Of a stretch of DNA of 64,000 nucleotides, positions 24,212 to 32,208 are shown piece by piece; position 1 is the stretch's first letter; each line of letters opens with the position of its first letter. The notes beneath the pieces are model-generated. The model was given only the letters and a program-made list of their open reading frames with translations. It had not been told where the DNA came from and made no database searches. The stretch is from the NCBI RefSeq assembly GCF_034347405.1, contig NZ_CP133778.1, positions 4,030,001 through 4,094,000 of the forward strand, given 5' to 3'. Position numbers and translations under genes: made by a program. The stretch comes from Pseudomonas sp. CCC3.1. GTDB taxonomy: Bacteria > Pseudomonadota > Gammaproteobacteria > Pseudomonadales > Pseudomonadaceae.

Positions 24212-24973
24212 CTAACGCGTGTGGGTGTAACTGCCCTTCAGGGCATTTAACGTTTCTAACGAAGGGTGTTGCCCCAGCGCGGCGGGATACAGCAATTGAA
24301 ATGCAATTGAAATGGTCGATCCCTCCTCTTTTAACTGTTTGACAGCCGGTTTAAACATTTTAAACAAACCGCTCGTTTGATCGAACGTCGTTTCTGCCCA
24401 AGGCTTTTTATACAGTTGAGTCCCCTTGGGAAGCACACATGAAACCTCCCATGTCTCAATCGGCGCATGCTCAAGTGCAATGTCAAAATCAATCTCGTAA
24501 CTGTACACCCACCCTCCCGTTGTTAAATCTTTCCACGTCGCCACCACCTTGCTATTTACCGGCACGGCCACTTCGGAAGTTGTTATCACGTTGGCAATAA
24601 TCGGGATGCTTACGCCTTTTATTCCTTGCCAGGTGTAATAAGTAAATTCGCCAATGGGCCTGAGCCCAGCGTTTTTCAAGTCCTCGTCGGCAACCAGCCT
24701 TACATAGGTGATGGGCTTCCAGGAGTCTTCTCGGTGTTGGCCATAAAAATACGTAAAACCATCACGCTGATTCTCGTGCAATCTAAAACCGTAACGAAGA
24801 TAGGGCGTGACAATATTTTTAACTCGGGTGCCCGGCGCCAAAATTATCTCAAGCTTGGCCTCTTCTGTTTCATAGTCTCCCGTCGTTTCGATACCCACAC
24901 GCACTTCAAAATTTTCTCCAGGCTTTATGTCTGGCACATTAATTTGAAACATCCGTTTAATAACATGACTCAT
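24212..24973 (-). CDS. Unrecognised soluble beta-rich protein, 253 residues
   Basis: No family recognised. The protein has no signal peptide or membrane segment and looks beta-rich (FQINVPDIKPGENFEVRVGIETTGDYETEEAKLEIILAPGTRV; TWQGIKGVSIPIIANVITTSEVAVPVNSKVVATW). Alternating hydrophobic and polar strands suggest one or two immunoglobulin-like or jelly-roll domains. It stands alone between convergent neighbours and is somewhat AT-richer than them. The upstream 149 bp (24974-25122) hold its promoter region and nothing else recognised. An extracellular or toxin-associated role is only a guess. Confidence 0.65.
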   Translation of the reverse strand: MSHVIKRMFQINVPDIKPGENFEVRVGIETTGDYETEEAKLEIILAPGTRVKNIVTPYLRYGFRLHENQRDGFTYFYGQHREDSWKPITYVRLVADEDLKNAGLRPIGEFTYYTWQGIKGVSIPIIANVITTSEVAVPVNSKVVATWKDLTTGGWVYSYEIDFDIALEHAPIETWEVSCVLPKGTQLYKKPWAETTFDQTSGLFKMFKPAVKQLKEEGSTISIAFQLLYPAALGQHPSLETLNALKGSYTHTR

Positions 24974-25122
24974 CTCAACACTCCTTTTTAAGAATTAAAA
25001 ACAACAATAGCTGAAACATAAACACGACTCGGGCCGAGTTATTTTCAAATGTAACCCTTGGCTTGTAGAGTGCGTAACGAACACGTATTTTCAGTTTTTT
25101 AAAAACTGCTCAAGGATCTGTT

Positions 25123-25947
25123 ATGCCCATCGCTCTCATTACCGGTTGTTCCAGTGGCATTGGCCGTGCGCTGGCCAATGCCTTCAAACAAGCCGGTTAC
25201 GAGGTGTGGGCAACAGCCCGTCAGCCGGCTGATGTGGCTCTGCTCAAGGCTGCTGGTTTCGTCGCTGTTCAACTGGACGTTAATGACAGCCTGGGTGTGG
25301 ATCGGCTGAGTGCTCGTCTCAAGCAGCATGACAAAGGGTTGGATGTACTGATTAATAATGCCGGTTATGGCGCAATGGGGCCGCTGCTCGACGGCGGCGT
25401 TGAGGGCCTCGCACAGCAATTTTCAACCAACGTGTTTTCAGTGGTCGGCATCACCCAAGCACTGTTTGAACCTCTGCGCAGCAATCACGGGTTGGTGGTG
25501 AATATCGGCAGCGTGTCCGGGGTGTTGGTAACGCCCTTTGCAGGCGCCTACTGCGCCTCGAAAGCAGCGGTTCATGCGCTGACCGAAGCGATGCGCATGG
25601 AACTGGCACCCTTTGCGATTCGCGTCATGGAGGTTCAGCCCGGCGCCATCGACACCTCATTCGCTAAACATGCCAGTGCTCAGGCAGAACAACTGATTGG
25701 CGAAAACTCTGCCTGGTGGCCGATGCGAGAAGGTATTCGTGCACGCGCCAAAGCCTCGCAAGACAACCCCACGCCCGCCACCGCATTTGCCGCTGCGGTA
25801 CTCAATGCAGTAAAACGTCGCAACACGCCACGGCTGTTGAGATACGGCAACGGCAGTCGCGCTATGCCGCTGCTGGCCGCCTTGCTGCCAAGGGCCCTGC
25901 TGCAAAAAATCCTGATGAAGCGATTTGGCCTGGATCGCCCCGCCTGA
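25123..25947 (+). CDS. Short-chain dehydrogenase/reductase
   Basis: A 274-residue classical SDR. The cofactor motif TGCSSGIG (8-15), NNAGYG and the catalytic serine plus YCASK (Tyr-x-x-x-Lys) are all present. The TGCSSGIG/PAxVALL pattern and length resemble NADP-dependent SDRs annotated as ketosteroid or fatty-acyl dehydrogenase-like. Substrate unknown. A hairpin follows its stop, so it is probably monocistronic. Confidence 0.9.
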   Translation: MPIALITGCSSGIGRALANAFKQAGYEVWATARQPADVALLKAAGFVAVQLDVNDSLGVDRLSARLKQHDKGLDVLINNAGYGAMGPLLDGGVEGLAQQFSTNVFSVVGITQALFEPLRSNHGLVVNIGSVSGVLVTPFAGAYCASKAAVHALTEAMRMELAPFAIRVMEVQPGAIDTSFAKHASAQAEQLIGENSAWWPMREGIRARAKASQDNPTPATAFAAAVLNAVKRRNTPRLLRYGNGSRAMPLLAALLPRALLQKILMKRFGLDRPA

Positions 25948-25955
25948 ATAACAAA

Positions 25956-25983
25956 GCCTGTCTGTTCATCATGCAAGACAGGC
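25956..25983 (+). terminator. Hairpin after the SDR gene
   Basis: GCCTGTCT pairs with AGACAGGC across a 12-base loop, beginning 8 bp after the stop codon. No strong T-tract follows, so confidence is moderate. Confidence 0.5.
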
Positions 25984-26209
25984 CACCCACCCGTTCAATA
26001 CCTCGCTTGTTAAATCCTCCCAATGACAGCGCTGCGGCAGACATGCCATTACGCATATTCTTTTTTGGCATACCACTTACGCGAACAATACATTTGAATC
26101 ACGATTTTAAAAGTGATATTAAATAGTCATCATTGCATTAAAAGAGCGGCTATATTTCAGATGTACTGCACACGGCAGTTGAGACCGTGTCCGATTAAGG
26201 GATAAGAAA

Positions 26210-26404
26210 ATGCCAACCAAAACAACGCGCCTCACCATACTCATTGACTCAGAGACCAAGCAAAAACTGGAAAATCTGTCTGAGGAAACCGACCTTACTA
26301 TTTCTCAAGTCATCCGCAAGCTGATAAGAGATCATCTTCACGACTATGAAAACGAATCCAGCGCGCCATCTAAACTGCGCGTGAAAGAAAGTGCACCTGC
26401 CTAA
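26210..26404 (+). CDS. Ribbon-helix-helix (CopG/Arc-like) DNA-binding protein
   Basis: A 64-residue protein with the RHH layout: a short beta strand (TRLTILIDSET), helix 1 (KQKLENLSEETD) and helix 2 (ISQVIRKLIRDHLHDYE). Such proteins dimerise on operators and serve as repressors or antitoxins. A good start follows GGGATAAG. No toxin gene of the usual size follows; the next gene is the large Mur-ligase fusion about 144 bp away, which it might regulate. It lies in a visibly AT-rich stretch. Confidence 0.75.
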   Translation: MPTKTTRLTILIDSETKQKLENLSEETDLTISQVIRKLIRDHLHDYENESSAPSKLRVKESAPA

Positions 26405-26547
26405 CTTAATAGTTAGATATATAGCATTAATACTTTCAGACTAGTTGCCACCTATAAACAGCGCGCTTTCACGTGGAACGCGAATGTTTTATACGGGCAC
26501 ATGCAGCGTTAAGGTTTTTTTCAGTGTTTATCATTGATGGATCGACT

Positions 26548-29500
26548 ATGTCTTTAAATCAGCAACTGCTCGCTTGCCATGCTCATCTGAGCCAAGACTC
26601 ACATGGACCGGTGGCCTCTGAGGACACGGCTCAGCCCTGCACACTGTTTTTTTCAATCAGTGACACCACACAACGTGCCCACGTCGTGCATGTCAGTGCG
26701 CAGAGCTTTGAAACTGCCTGGAACGCGGGCACGCTGGAGATCCAGAAAAAACACCGGCTTCTCTGCGCCCGGCAAGGCAGTGAAGCAATACAGTGCTGGT
26801 TGCGCGTCGAACGAGCCATCAACGTGAGCCCCATCACATGGGAAGCGCTGAACGAACGCCTGAAACGCTACAAACGCAATTATTTCAGGCGCGGCATTGC
26901 CTTTGACAGCGCCCTGCAAGTCGCCCTCACCGAGCAGGAACTGAACGCCAACGCCATCCTGTATGGCGGCAACAACGTTGTGCACGCCACATTTAACAGC
27001 GGCAATTTTTCCATTTACGCCAAACGCCGGTTTGTCGGCAGCAACGCCCTGAGTGCGCTCGCCAATGCCCAGGTGCACCCTGAGACCAACGTCTATCTAT
27101 TTGATACTGCTGGGGTTTTCTGCGCAGAAGACGCCGTCGCCCACCCGCTCAACAGCACAGGCCCCGAAACGGGCTGGCGTACGCTGGCAGCCCTGGAACC
27201 CGACGAGGTGCGGGCAAAAATCGTGACGTCTTCGGGTTATCTAAGTCGCCAGGTGCAAGACAGCGGGCAGTTTATCTACGGCTACTTCCCGTGCTTTGAC
27301 CGCCCTATCAATGCCTACAACACGCTGCGTCACGCCAGTACCACCTACTCAATGATCGAGGCGTGGGCGCTGACAGGCGACGACACACTGAAAGCTGCCA
27401 TCCTGCGATCGCTGGACTACCTGACCCACACGCTGATCAAGCACTACGTACTGCCAGACGGCAGCCAGGCCGCCTTTTTGGTGGATGAAGGCAATGAGAT
27501 CAAGCTGGGCGGCAATGCCGTGTGCCTGTTGGCGCTGGTCAAGTACAGCGAAGTGACTGCAACCCGCCACTACCTGCCCCTGCTGGAAGCCCTGGCCAAC
27601 GGCATGGCCTGGATGCAGGACGCCACCAGTGGCGCGTTCGTGCATGTGTTGAACGCCCACGACTTGAGCCTCAAAGAAGCGTTCCGGATTATTTATTACG
27701 ATGGCGAAGCCGCATTCGGCTTGATTCGCCTTTATGCCCTGAGCGGCAATGAGCGCTGGCTCGACGTGGTCGAAAAAGCCTTCGATCACTTCATCCTCAA
27801 GGAACACTGGCGCGAGCATGATCACTGGCTCAGCTACTGTGTAAACGAATTGACCCGCTTTCGCCCTGACGAAAAGTATTTCCGTTTCGGGTTGAACAAC
27901 ATCTTGGGCTACCTGGGTTTCGTCCAGCAGCGGATCACCACCTTTCCGACGCTGCTCGAACTGATGATGGCCGCCCAGCAAATGCTGGAGCGCATCGCGC
28001 AGCAACCCGCGTTGCAACATTTGCTCAAGGATGTCGATCTGCACGCGTTCTACCGGGCCTTGCACCACCGCGCCCGCTATTTGCTCAACGGTTATTTCTG
28101 GCCCGAACTGGCCATGTACTTCCGCAATCCGGCCCGTATCACTGGCGCGTTCTTCATTCGCCACCACGCGTTTCGCGTGCGCATCGACGACGTAGAACAC
28201 TACCTGTCCGGGTTGGTTGCCTATCACCGCTACCTGTTGGACGGCGCGCCGCAGGTCAGCCTGCCGGTACAGTGCGAAGCGCCATCAGAGACTGACGGCG
28301 CCAGCCTGTGGAATGCGGCCACCCTGGCGCAGGTCACGCAGGGGACGTGGGCCAGACCGCCTGCGCCAGATTGGGTCGCAAGCGGTTTGGCACCCTCAAT
28401 GCCGTTTTTCAAACCACAACGCATGCTCAGCCGGCATCCTTCCAAGGTAGGTCCAAACGAGGCGCAATCGGCACGACGCTGGGCGCAAGCAAGCCCTGAT
28501 CGGCGTCCATCGGCCTTTCTCTGCGTAGACCCCACGCCTTATCTGGACAGCGGTTTGCCGGTGCTGCAAGTCGCCGACACCCTTGAAGCCATGCTGCAAA
28601 TGGGCCGCCATGCACGGCAGCAGTTTGCGGGTCAGGTCTTCGGTGTCACCGGCAGCTTCGGCAAAACCACCGTGGTCGCCATGCTTGCCCACGCCTTGAA
28701 ACACTGGGGTCCGGTGGGTGAAACCGAAGGCAATGCCAACCTGCCCCACGGCATTGCCTGGAACATGGCCAGCATGACCGACCCGGCCAGGTTTTGGGTG
28801 CTGGAAATGGCCGTCGGGCGCATGCCCATCAACTCAGAACTGGTTCGCCCACACATCGCCATCGTCACCGGGATAGCCCCAGCGCACTTGGAATACCACG
28901 GGACACTGGAAAATCTGGCGCGCAAAAAAAGTGCGATCTTCCGCTCCATGGCGCCTGGCGGGCAAGCGGTGCTCTGCCGCGACATGCCGTATTACGAGGT
29001 GTTTGCCCAGGCCGCACAGGCCGCTCATTTGCAGGTGATCAGCTTTGGCGAACACCCCGACGCCGACCTGCGCCTGCTTGAGTGGAACAGCGAGGCCGAT
29101 CAGGTGAATGTGAGGGCGCAACGCGGCTCGCACATCCTCAGTTTCGCCCTGCGCGCGCGGGGCCGACACATGGTGCTGAACGCTCTGGCCGTGTTGGCGT
29201 CGCTGTTCGCCGCAGGCCTGGAGCCACAACAGGCGCTGGCCGCGCTCAAGACGTTCGAACCGGTAGAAGGACGCGGCAATATCCTGTCGTTCAAGTGCCC
29301 CGGCGGCCATTTCCAGCTCATCAACGACGCCTACAACGCTAACCCCGGCTCCATGCGTGCGGCCTTGCAATCGATCGCTGACTTGCCCGTTGCCTCAAGG
29401 CATCGCGTGCTGGTGCTGGGAGACATGCTGGAACTCGGCCCCGATGCCCAGCGCTATCACCTGGAGCTGGCGCAGCCGCTGCGCATGGCCGCGCCCCGCC

Positions 29501-29733
29501 ACGTTGTGCTGTGCGGCCCGTTGATGCATGGGCTTTACATGGCATTGCGCAATGAGCTGCCGGTCCAGTGGTTCGAAAACGCTAAGGCACTGAATGAGGC
29601 GTTGATGCGCACACCCGAACAATGGTTTTTTCCAGGGGATTGGGTCTTGGTCAAAAGCTCAGGCGGGACCGGCCTTTCGCAAGTGAGTGAATGGTTGAAG
29701 GCGGCTGGGCAACCGGAGTTGGCGACGGGTTGA
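26548..29733 (+). CDS. Fusion of all-helical domain with MurF-like ligase (Mur ligase family)
   Basis: A 1061-residue protein (the frame can extend to a GTG at 26473). Residues 699-1061 are a Mur ligase: P-loop GVTGSFGKTT (699-708), IVTGIAPAHLEYHGTLENLARKKSAIF, NDAYNANPGSM (926-936), LGDMLELG (957-964) and VKSSGGTG near the end, all specific to the MurF branch. MurF's N-terminal UDP-sugar domain is missing. Instead there are about 690 other residues, including helical-repeat segments resembling an alpha/alpha toroid (DDTLKAAILRSLDYLTHTLIK; DGEAAFGLIRLYALSGNERWLDVVEKAFDHFI). It probably forms an amide bond using ATP on a non-peptidoglycan substrate. No other biosynthesis gene is adjacent. Confidence 0.85.
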   Translation: MSLNQQLLACHAHLSQDSHGPVASEDTAQPCTLFFSISDTTQRAHVVHVSAQSFETAWNAGTLEIQKKHRLLCARQGSEAIQCWLRVERAINVSPITWEALNERLKRYKRNYFRRGIAFDSALQVALTEQELNANAILYGGNNVVHATFNSGNFSIYAKRRFVGSNALSALANAQVHPETNVYLFDTAGVFCAEDAVAHPLNSTGPETGWRTLAALEPDEVRAKIVTSSGYLSRQVQDSGQFIYGYFPCFDRPINAYNTLRHASTTYSMIEAWALTGDDTLKAAILRSLDYLTHTLIKHYVLPDGSQAAFLVDEGNEIKLGGNAVCLLALVKYSEVTATRHYLPLLEALANGMAWMQDATSGAFVHVLNAHDLSLKEAFRIIYYDGEAAFGLIRLYALSGNERWLDVVEKAFDHFILKEHWREHDHWLSYCVNELTRFRPDEKYFRFGLNNILGYLGFVQQRITTFPTLLELMMAAQQMLERIAQQPALQHLLKDVDLHAFYRALHHRARYLLNGYFWPELAMYFRNPARITGAFFIRHHAFRVRIDDVEHYLSGLVAYHRYLLDGAPQVSLPVQCEAPSETDGASLWNAATLAQVTQGTWARPPAPDWVASGLAPSMPFFKPQRMLSRHPSKVGPNEAQSARRWAQASPDRRPSAFLCVDPTPYLDSGLPVLQVADTLEAMLQMGRHARQQFAGQVFGVTGSFGKTTVVAMLAHALKHWGPVGETEGNANLPHGIAWNMASMTDPARFWVLEMAVGRMPINSELVRPHIAIVTGIAPAHLEYHGTLENLARKKSAIFRSMAPGGQAVLCRDMPYYEVFAQAAQAAHLQVISFGEHPDADLRLLEWNSEADQVNVRAQRGSHILSFALRARGRHMVLNALAVLASLFAAGLEPQQALAALKTFEPVEGRGNILSFKCPGGHFQLINDAYNANPGSMRAALQSIADLPVASRHRVLVLGDMLELGPDAQRYHLELAQPLRMAAPRHVVLCGPLMHGLYMALRNELPVQWFENAKALNEALMRTPEQWFFPGDWVLVKSSGGTGLSQVSEWLKAAGQPELATG

Positions 29734-29737
29734 AAGC

Positions 29738-29799
29738 GCGAACTTGTCTCACGATCTTTTGAACGTTTAAAAGATCGCGAGGCAAGCTCGCTCCTACAG
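29738..29799. repeat. REP-like palindrome, decayed left arm (relative of 63340-63407)
   Basis: The right arm (AAAAGATCGCGAGGCAAGCT...CTCCTACA) is identical to the right arm of the perfect palindrome at 63340-63407. The left arm has several substitutions. It lies between convergent genes. Confidence 0.75.
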
Positions 29800-29815
29800 T
29801 TGGGATAACAGTCGC

Positions 29816-30712
29816 TTATTGGGCGCAGGCCGCGGCTGTTTTTAGGCCAATGTCGTTGCGTAATTGGTGGAACGCAGGGCCCACGGCGTCGGCTTTGACC
29901 AGTTTGGCTGTGTGGCCCGCACGAATCAGCGATGTGTAAAAACCTTCCTGAAGCACAAACGGTGCGACTTGATCTTCAGTGTTGCCAATCACAAACAACT
30001 GCCGTGCAGGGGCCGCGACAATGCCGTCGACGTGTTGTCCCGGGTCGTAGGGGTGCAACAGCCCGTTGGTGTCGCGCCCAGGTCTTGAGGGCAGGCCTTT
30101 GCTTTGACGAATCATCTGAGCGCGCTGTACCAGGGCGAATGCACCGGAGGTCATCACGGCGCATTTCACGTCCGTACGCCCCAAGGTGAGTAAGGCCGCA
30201 GCGACAGTTGCGCCGCCACTGTGGCCCAGCAATACAAATTGGCCGATACCGTAGCGCTGGCGTAAAGCATCGAGCGCGGCGTTGAGGGCGGTGAACTCTT
30301 GAATTTGGCGGCGCTGCCCGTGGTTGCCGCTGGAGCCGTAGGTGCCCGGTCGCGCCACAATGACAACGGGGATGCCTGCGCGTTTGCTCAGTGCGACGGC
30401 TTGTTGATCGTTGGCGGCCAAGGTGTTGTCGCGGATGGTTTCAGGGGAGCGGTGCATTTCGATGTTGCGGTCGCCATGGAACATTACGATGACGACGGGT
30501 ACATGGTTCAGCGGGGCTCCGGCGAAGTAGCGGATGCATGCCTGGCCTTGGGCGAAGGTGACCCACAGGGCGGATGTCGGGTCGGTGCAGGTGGCTTTGT
30601 TTGCCGGGGTGTTCCAGGGCAAGGGGGTGGTGAGGGGATCTGGTTCGAGGCCTTTTGCTGTTGCGCTGAAGAGTAGGCTTAGCAGCAATAGCCAAGTGGT
30701 TGGTTGGCGCAT
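29816..30712 (-). CDS. Exported alpha/beta hydrolase
   Basis: A 298-residue protein with a signal peptide (TTWLLLLSLLFSATA, cleavage near 18-20) and an alpha/beta-hydrolase core: nucleophile elbow GHSGG in VLLGHSGGATVAAALL, an upstream VVIVMFHGDRN oxyanion-type loop, and likely acid and base residues in FVIGNTEDQVAPF and the C-terminal FHQLRND. It is probably a periplasmic or secreted esterase/peptidase; the substrate is unknown. Monocistronic, with REP elements on both sides. Confidence 0.82.
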   Translation of the reverse strand: MRQPTTWLLLLSLLFSATAKGLEPDPLTTPLPWNTPANKATCTDPTSALWVTFAQGQACIRYFAGAPLNHVPVVIVMFHGDRNIEMHRSPETIRDNTLAANDQQAVALSKRAGIPVVIVARPGTYGSSGNHGQRRQIQEFTALNAALDALRQRYGIGQFVLLGHSGGATVAAALLTLGRTDVKCAVMTSGAFALVQRAQMIRQSKGLPSRPGRDTNGLLHPYDPGQHVDGIVAAPARQLFVIGNTEDQVAPFVLQEGFYTSLIRAGHTAKLVKADAVGPAFHQLRNDIGLKTAAACAQ

Positions 30713-30840
30713 TTTTTTACCCTCCCGGGGGTATTGAAATGTACGTGTAGTCGCTGCCGAAGGCTGCGATCTGCCGCGCAGCGGCAGCGCTTTTAAGGCT
30801 CCCTCGTTCCGGCCTCCCGAAGTCGCAGGTAGGTCAAGGT

Positions 30841-30900
30841 CAACAGCCAGATCAACAACCAGATCAACAACCAGATCAACAACCAGATCACAAGCCAGAT
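30841..30900. repeat. Five tandem 12-bp repeats (CAACAACCAGAT)
   Basis: Exactly five consecutive 12-mers: CAACAGCCAGAT, then CAACAACCAGAT three times, then CACAAGCCAGAT. A shorter relative (CAAAAGCCAGATCACAAGC) is at about 44853. The array lies 6 bp past the stop of the type I secretion adaptor gene and is preceded by a REP-like module (30751-30800). Confidence 0.9.
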
Positions 30901-30906
30901 CAAAAG

Positions 30907-32163
30907 CTATCTTTCACGCAGTGCTTCTTTTGCTCGGTTCATGGGTTTGACGAGGTAGTCGAGTACTGTTTTTCGACCGGTTTTGATGTCGACGGAGGCG
31001 ATCATGCCGGGGACGATGGAGAAGGTTTTTCCGGCTTTGTTTTTGAGTACGTCGGCGTCGGTGCGGATGAAGACGCGGTAGTAGAAGACTTCCGGTTTGG
31101 CTTCGTCCTGGATGGTGTCGGGGGAGATGGTGACGACTTTGCCGTCCATGCCGCCGTAGATGGCGTAGTCGTAGGCGGTGATTTTGACTTTGGCGACTTG
31201 GTCCGGGTGGATGAAGGCGATGTCGCGCGGGGAGATGCGCGCTTCGATGAGGAGTTGTTCGTCTAATGGCACGATTTGCATGAGTCGTCCGTTGGGCGGG
31301 ATGATGCCGCCAATGGTGGTGACTTCGATGCCTTTGACAATGCCGCGTACCGGGGACTTCAAGGTCAGGCGGGTGACGGAGTCTGAGCGCCCGCGCATGA
31401 CGGATGAGAGGGTCTCGACGTCGGCGTTGGCTTTGGCTAGTTCTTCTCCGGCATGCACCATGTATTCGGAACGCGACTGGGTCAGTTTCAGTTCCAGTTC
31501 GGCCTTTTGACGTTTCAGACGCAGGACTTCGACGTTGCTCGCCGCACCGACTTTTGCCAGGTTTTCGGTGATGTCGAGTTCGCTGCGCACCAGTGCCAAA
31601 GAGGAGCGCACGCCCGCCAGGGATTCTTCCAACCCTTTGCGGCGCGTTGTGTAGAGGTCGGTTTCGGCCCGGATCAGCGCCGGGTAAGCGGCAAGTTCTT
31701 CAGGAAAGGCCAGCGGCTTGCTGTTCACTTCGGCTTGCAGTCGCGCCACGCTGGCCAGGGAGGCCCGGTATTTGGCGGCACTTTCATCGAAGTTCGATTC
31801 GGTTTTGGTCGGGTCGAGTTTGGCCAGGGTTTGCCCGCTCTTGACGATGTCGCCCTCGCTCACGTTCAACGCGGTGACGATACCGCCCTCCAGAGACTGG
31901 ATGATTTGTTCGCGTGAGGTCGGGATGACTTTGCCGCTGCCGGTCGAAACCTCATCGATTTCGAACACGTAAGCCCATACGCCAAACGCGGCCAGCAGGG
32001 CAAATACGCACCAGACGACCCGCGTCGAACGCACCACGGTGTTGTCGTCCACGCCATCGTGATAAGGCAGCGTGCTCTCGTCTTCACGGGCCAGCAGCGG
32101 GATTTTTTTGCGCCCGCCCGGCTTGCGCTCTGGGGTCGGCGGCGGTTGATTGTGGTTATCCAT
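30907..32163 (-). CDS. bapD: HlyD-family type I secretion membrane fusion protein
   Basis: A 418-residue periplasmic adaptor linking the ABC exporter and the TolC-type channel. It has a cytoplasmic tail, one membrane segment (VVWCVFALLAAFGVWAYVF), a lipoyl-type half (SLEGGIVTALNVSEGDIVKSGQTLAKLD), a long coiled-coil hairpin (about 110-270) and a C-terminal beta-barrel (FSIVPGMIASVDIKTGRKTVLDYLVKPMNRAKEALRER, the classic HlyD family ending). The ATG at 32163 has GAGGA upstream; the frame's first GTG at 32178 lacks one. Last gene of the adhesin-secretion cluster, matching P. aeruginosa bapABCD gene order. Confidence 0.9.
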   Translation of the reverse strand: MDNHNQPPPTPERKPGGRKKIPLLAREDESTLPYHDGVDDNTVVRSTRVVWCVFALLAAFGVWAYVFEIDEVSTGSGKVIPTSREQIIQSLEGGIVTALNVSEGDIVKSGQTLAKLDPTKTESNFDESAAKYRASLASVARLQAEVNSKPLAFPEELAAYPALIRAETDLYTTRRKGLEESLAGVRSSLALVRSELDITENLAKVGAASNVEVLRLKRQKAELELKLTQSRSEYMVHAGEELAKANADVETLSSVMRGRSDSVTRLTLKSPVRGIVKGIEVTTIGGIIPPNGRLMQIVPLDEQLLIEARISPRDIAFIHPDQVAKVKITAYDYAIYGGMDGKVVTISPDTIQDEAKPEVFYYRVFIRTDADVLKNKAGKTFSIVPGMIASVDIKTGRKTVLDYLVKPMNRAKEALRER

Positions 32164-32208
32164 GGGACGTGTCCTCACACACAGCGGTATCCGCGATTAG
32201 CCTGTTCA

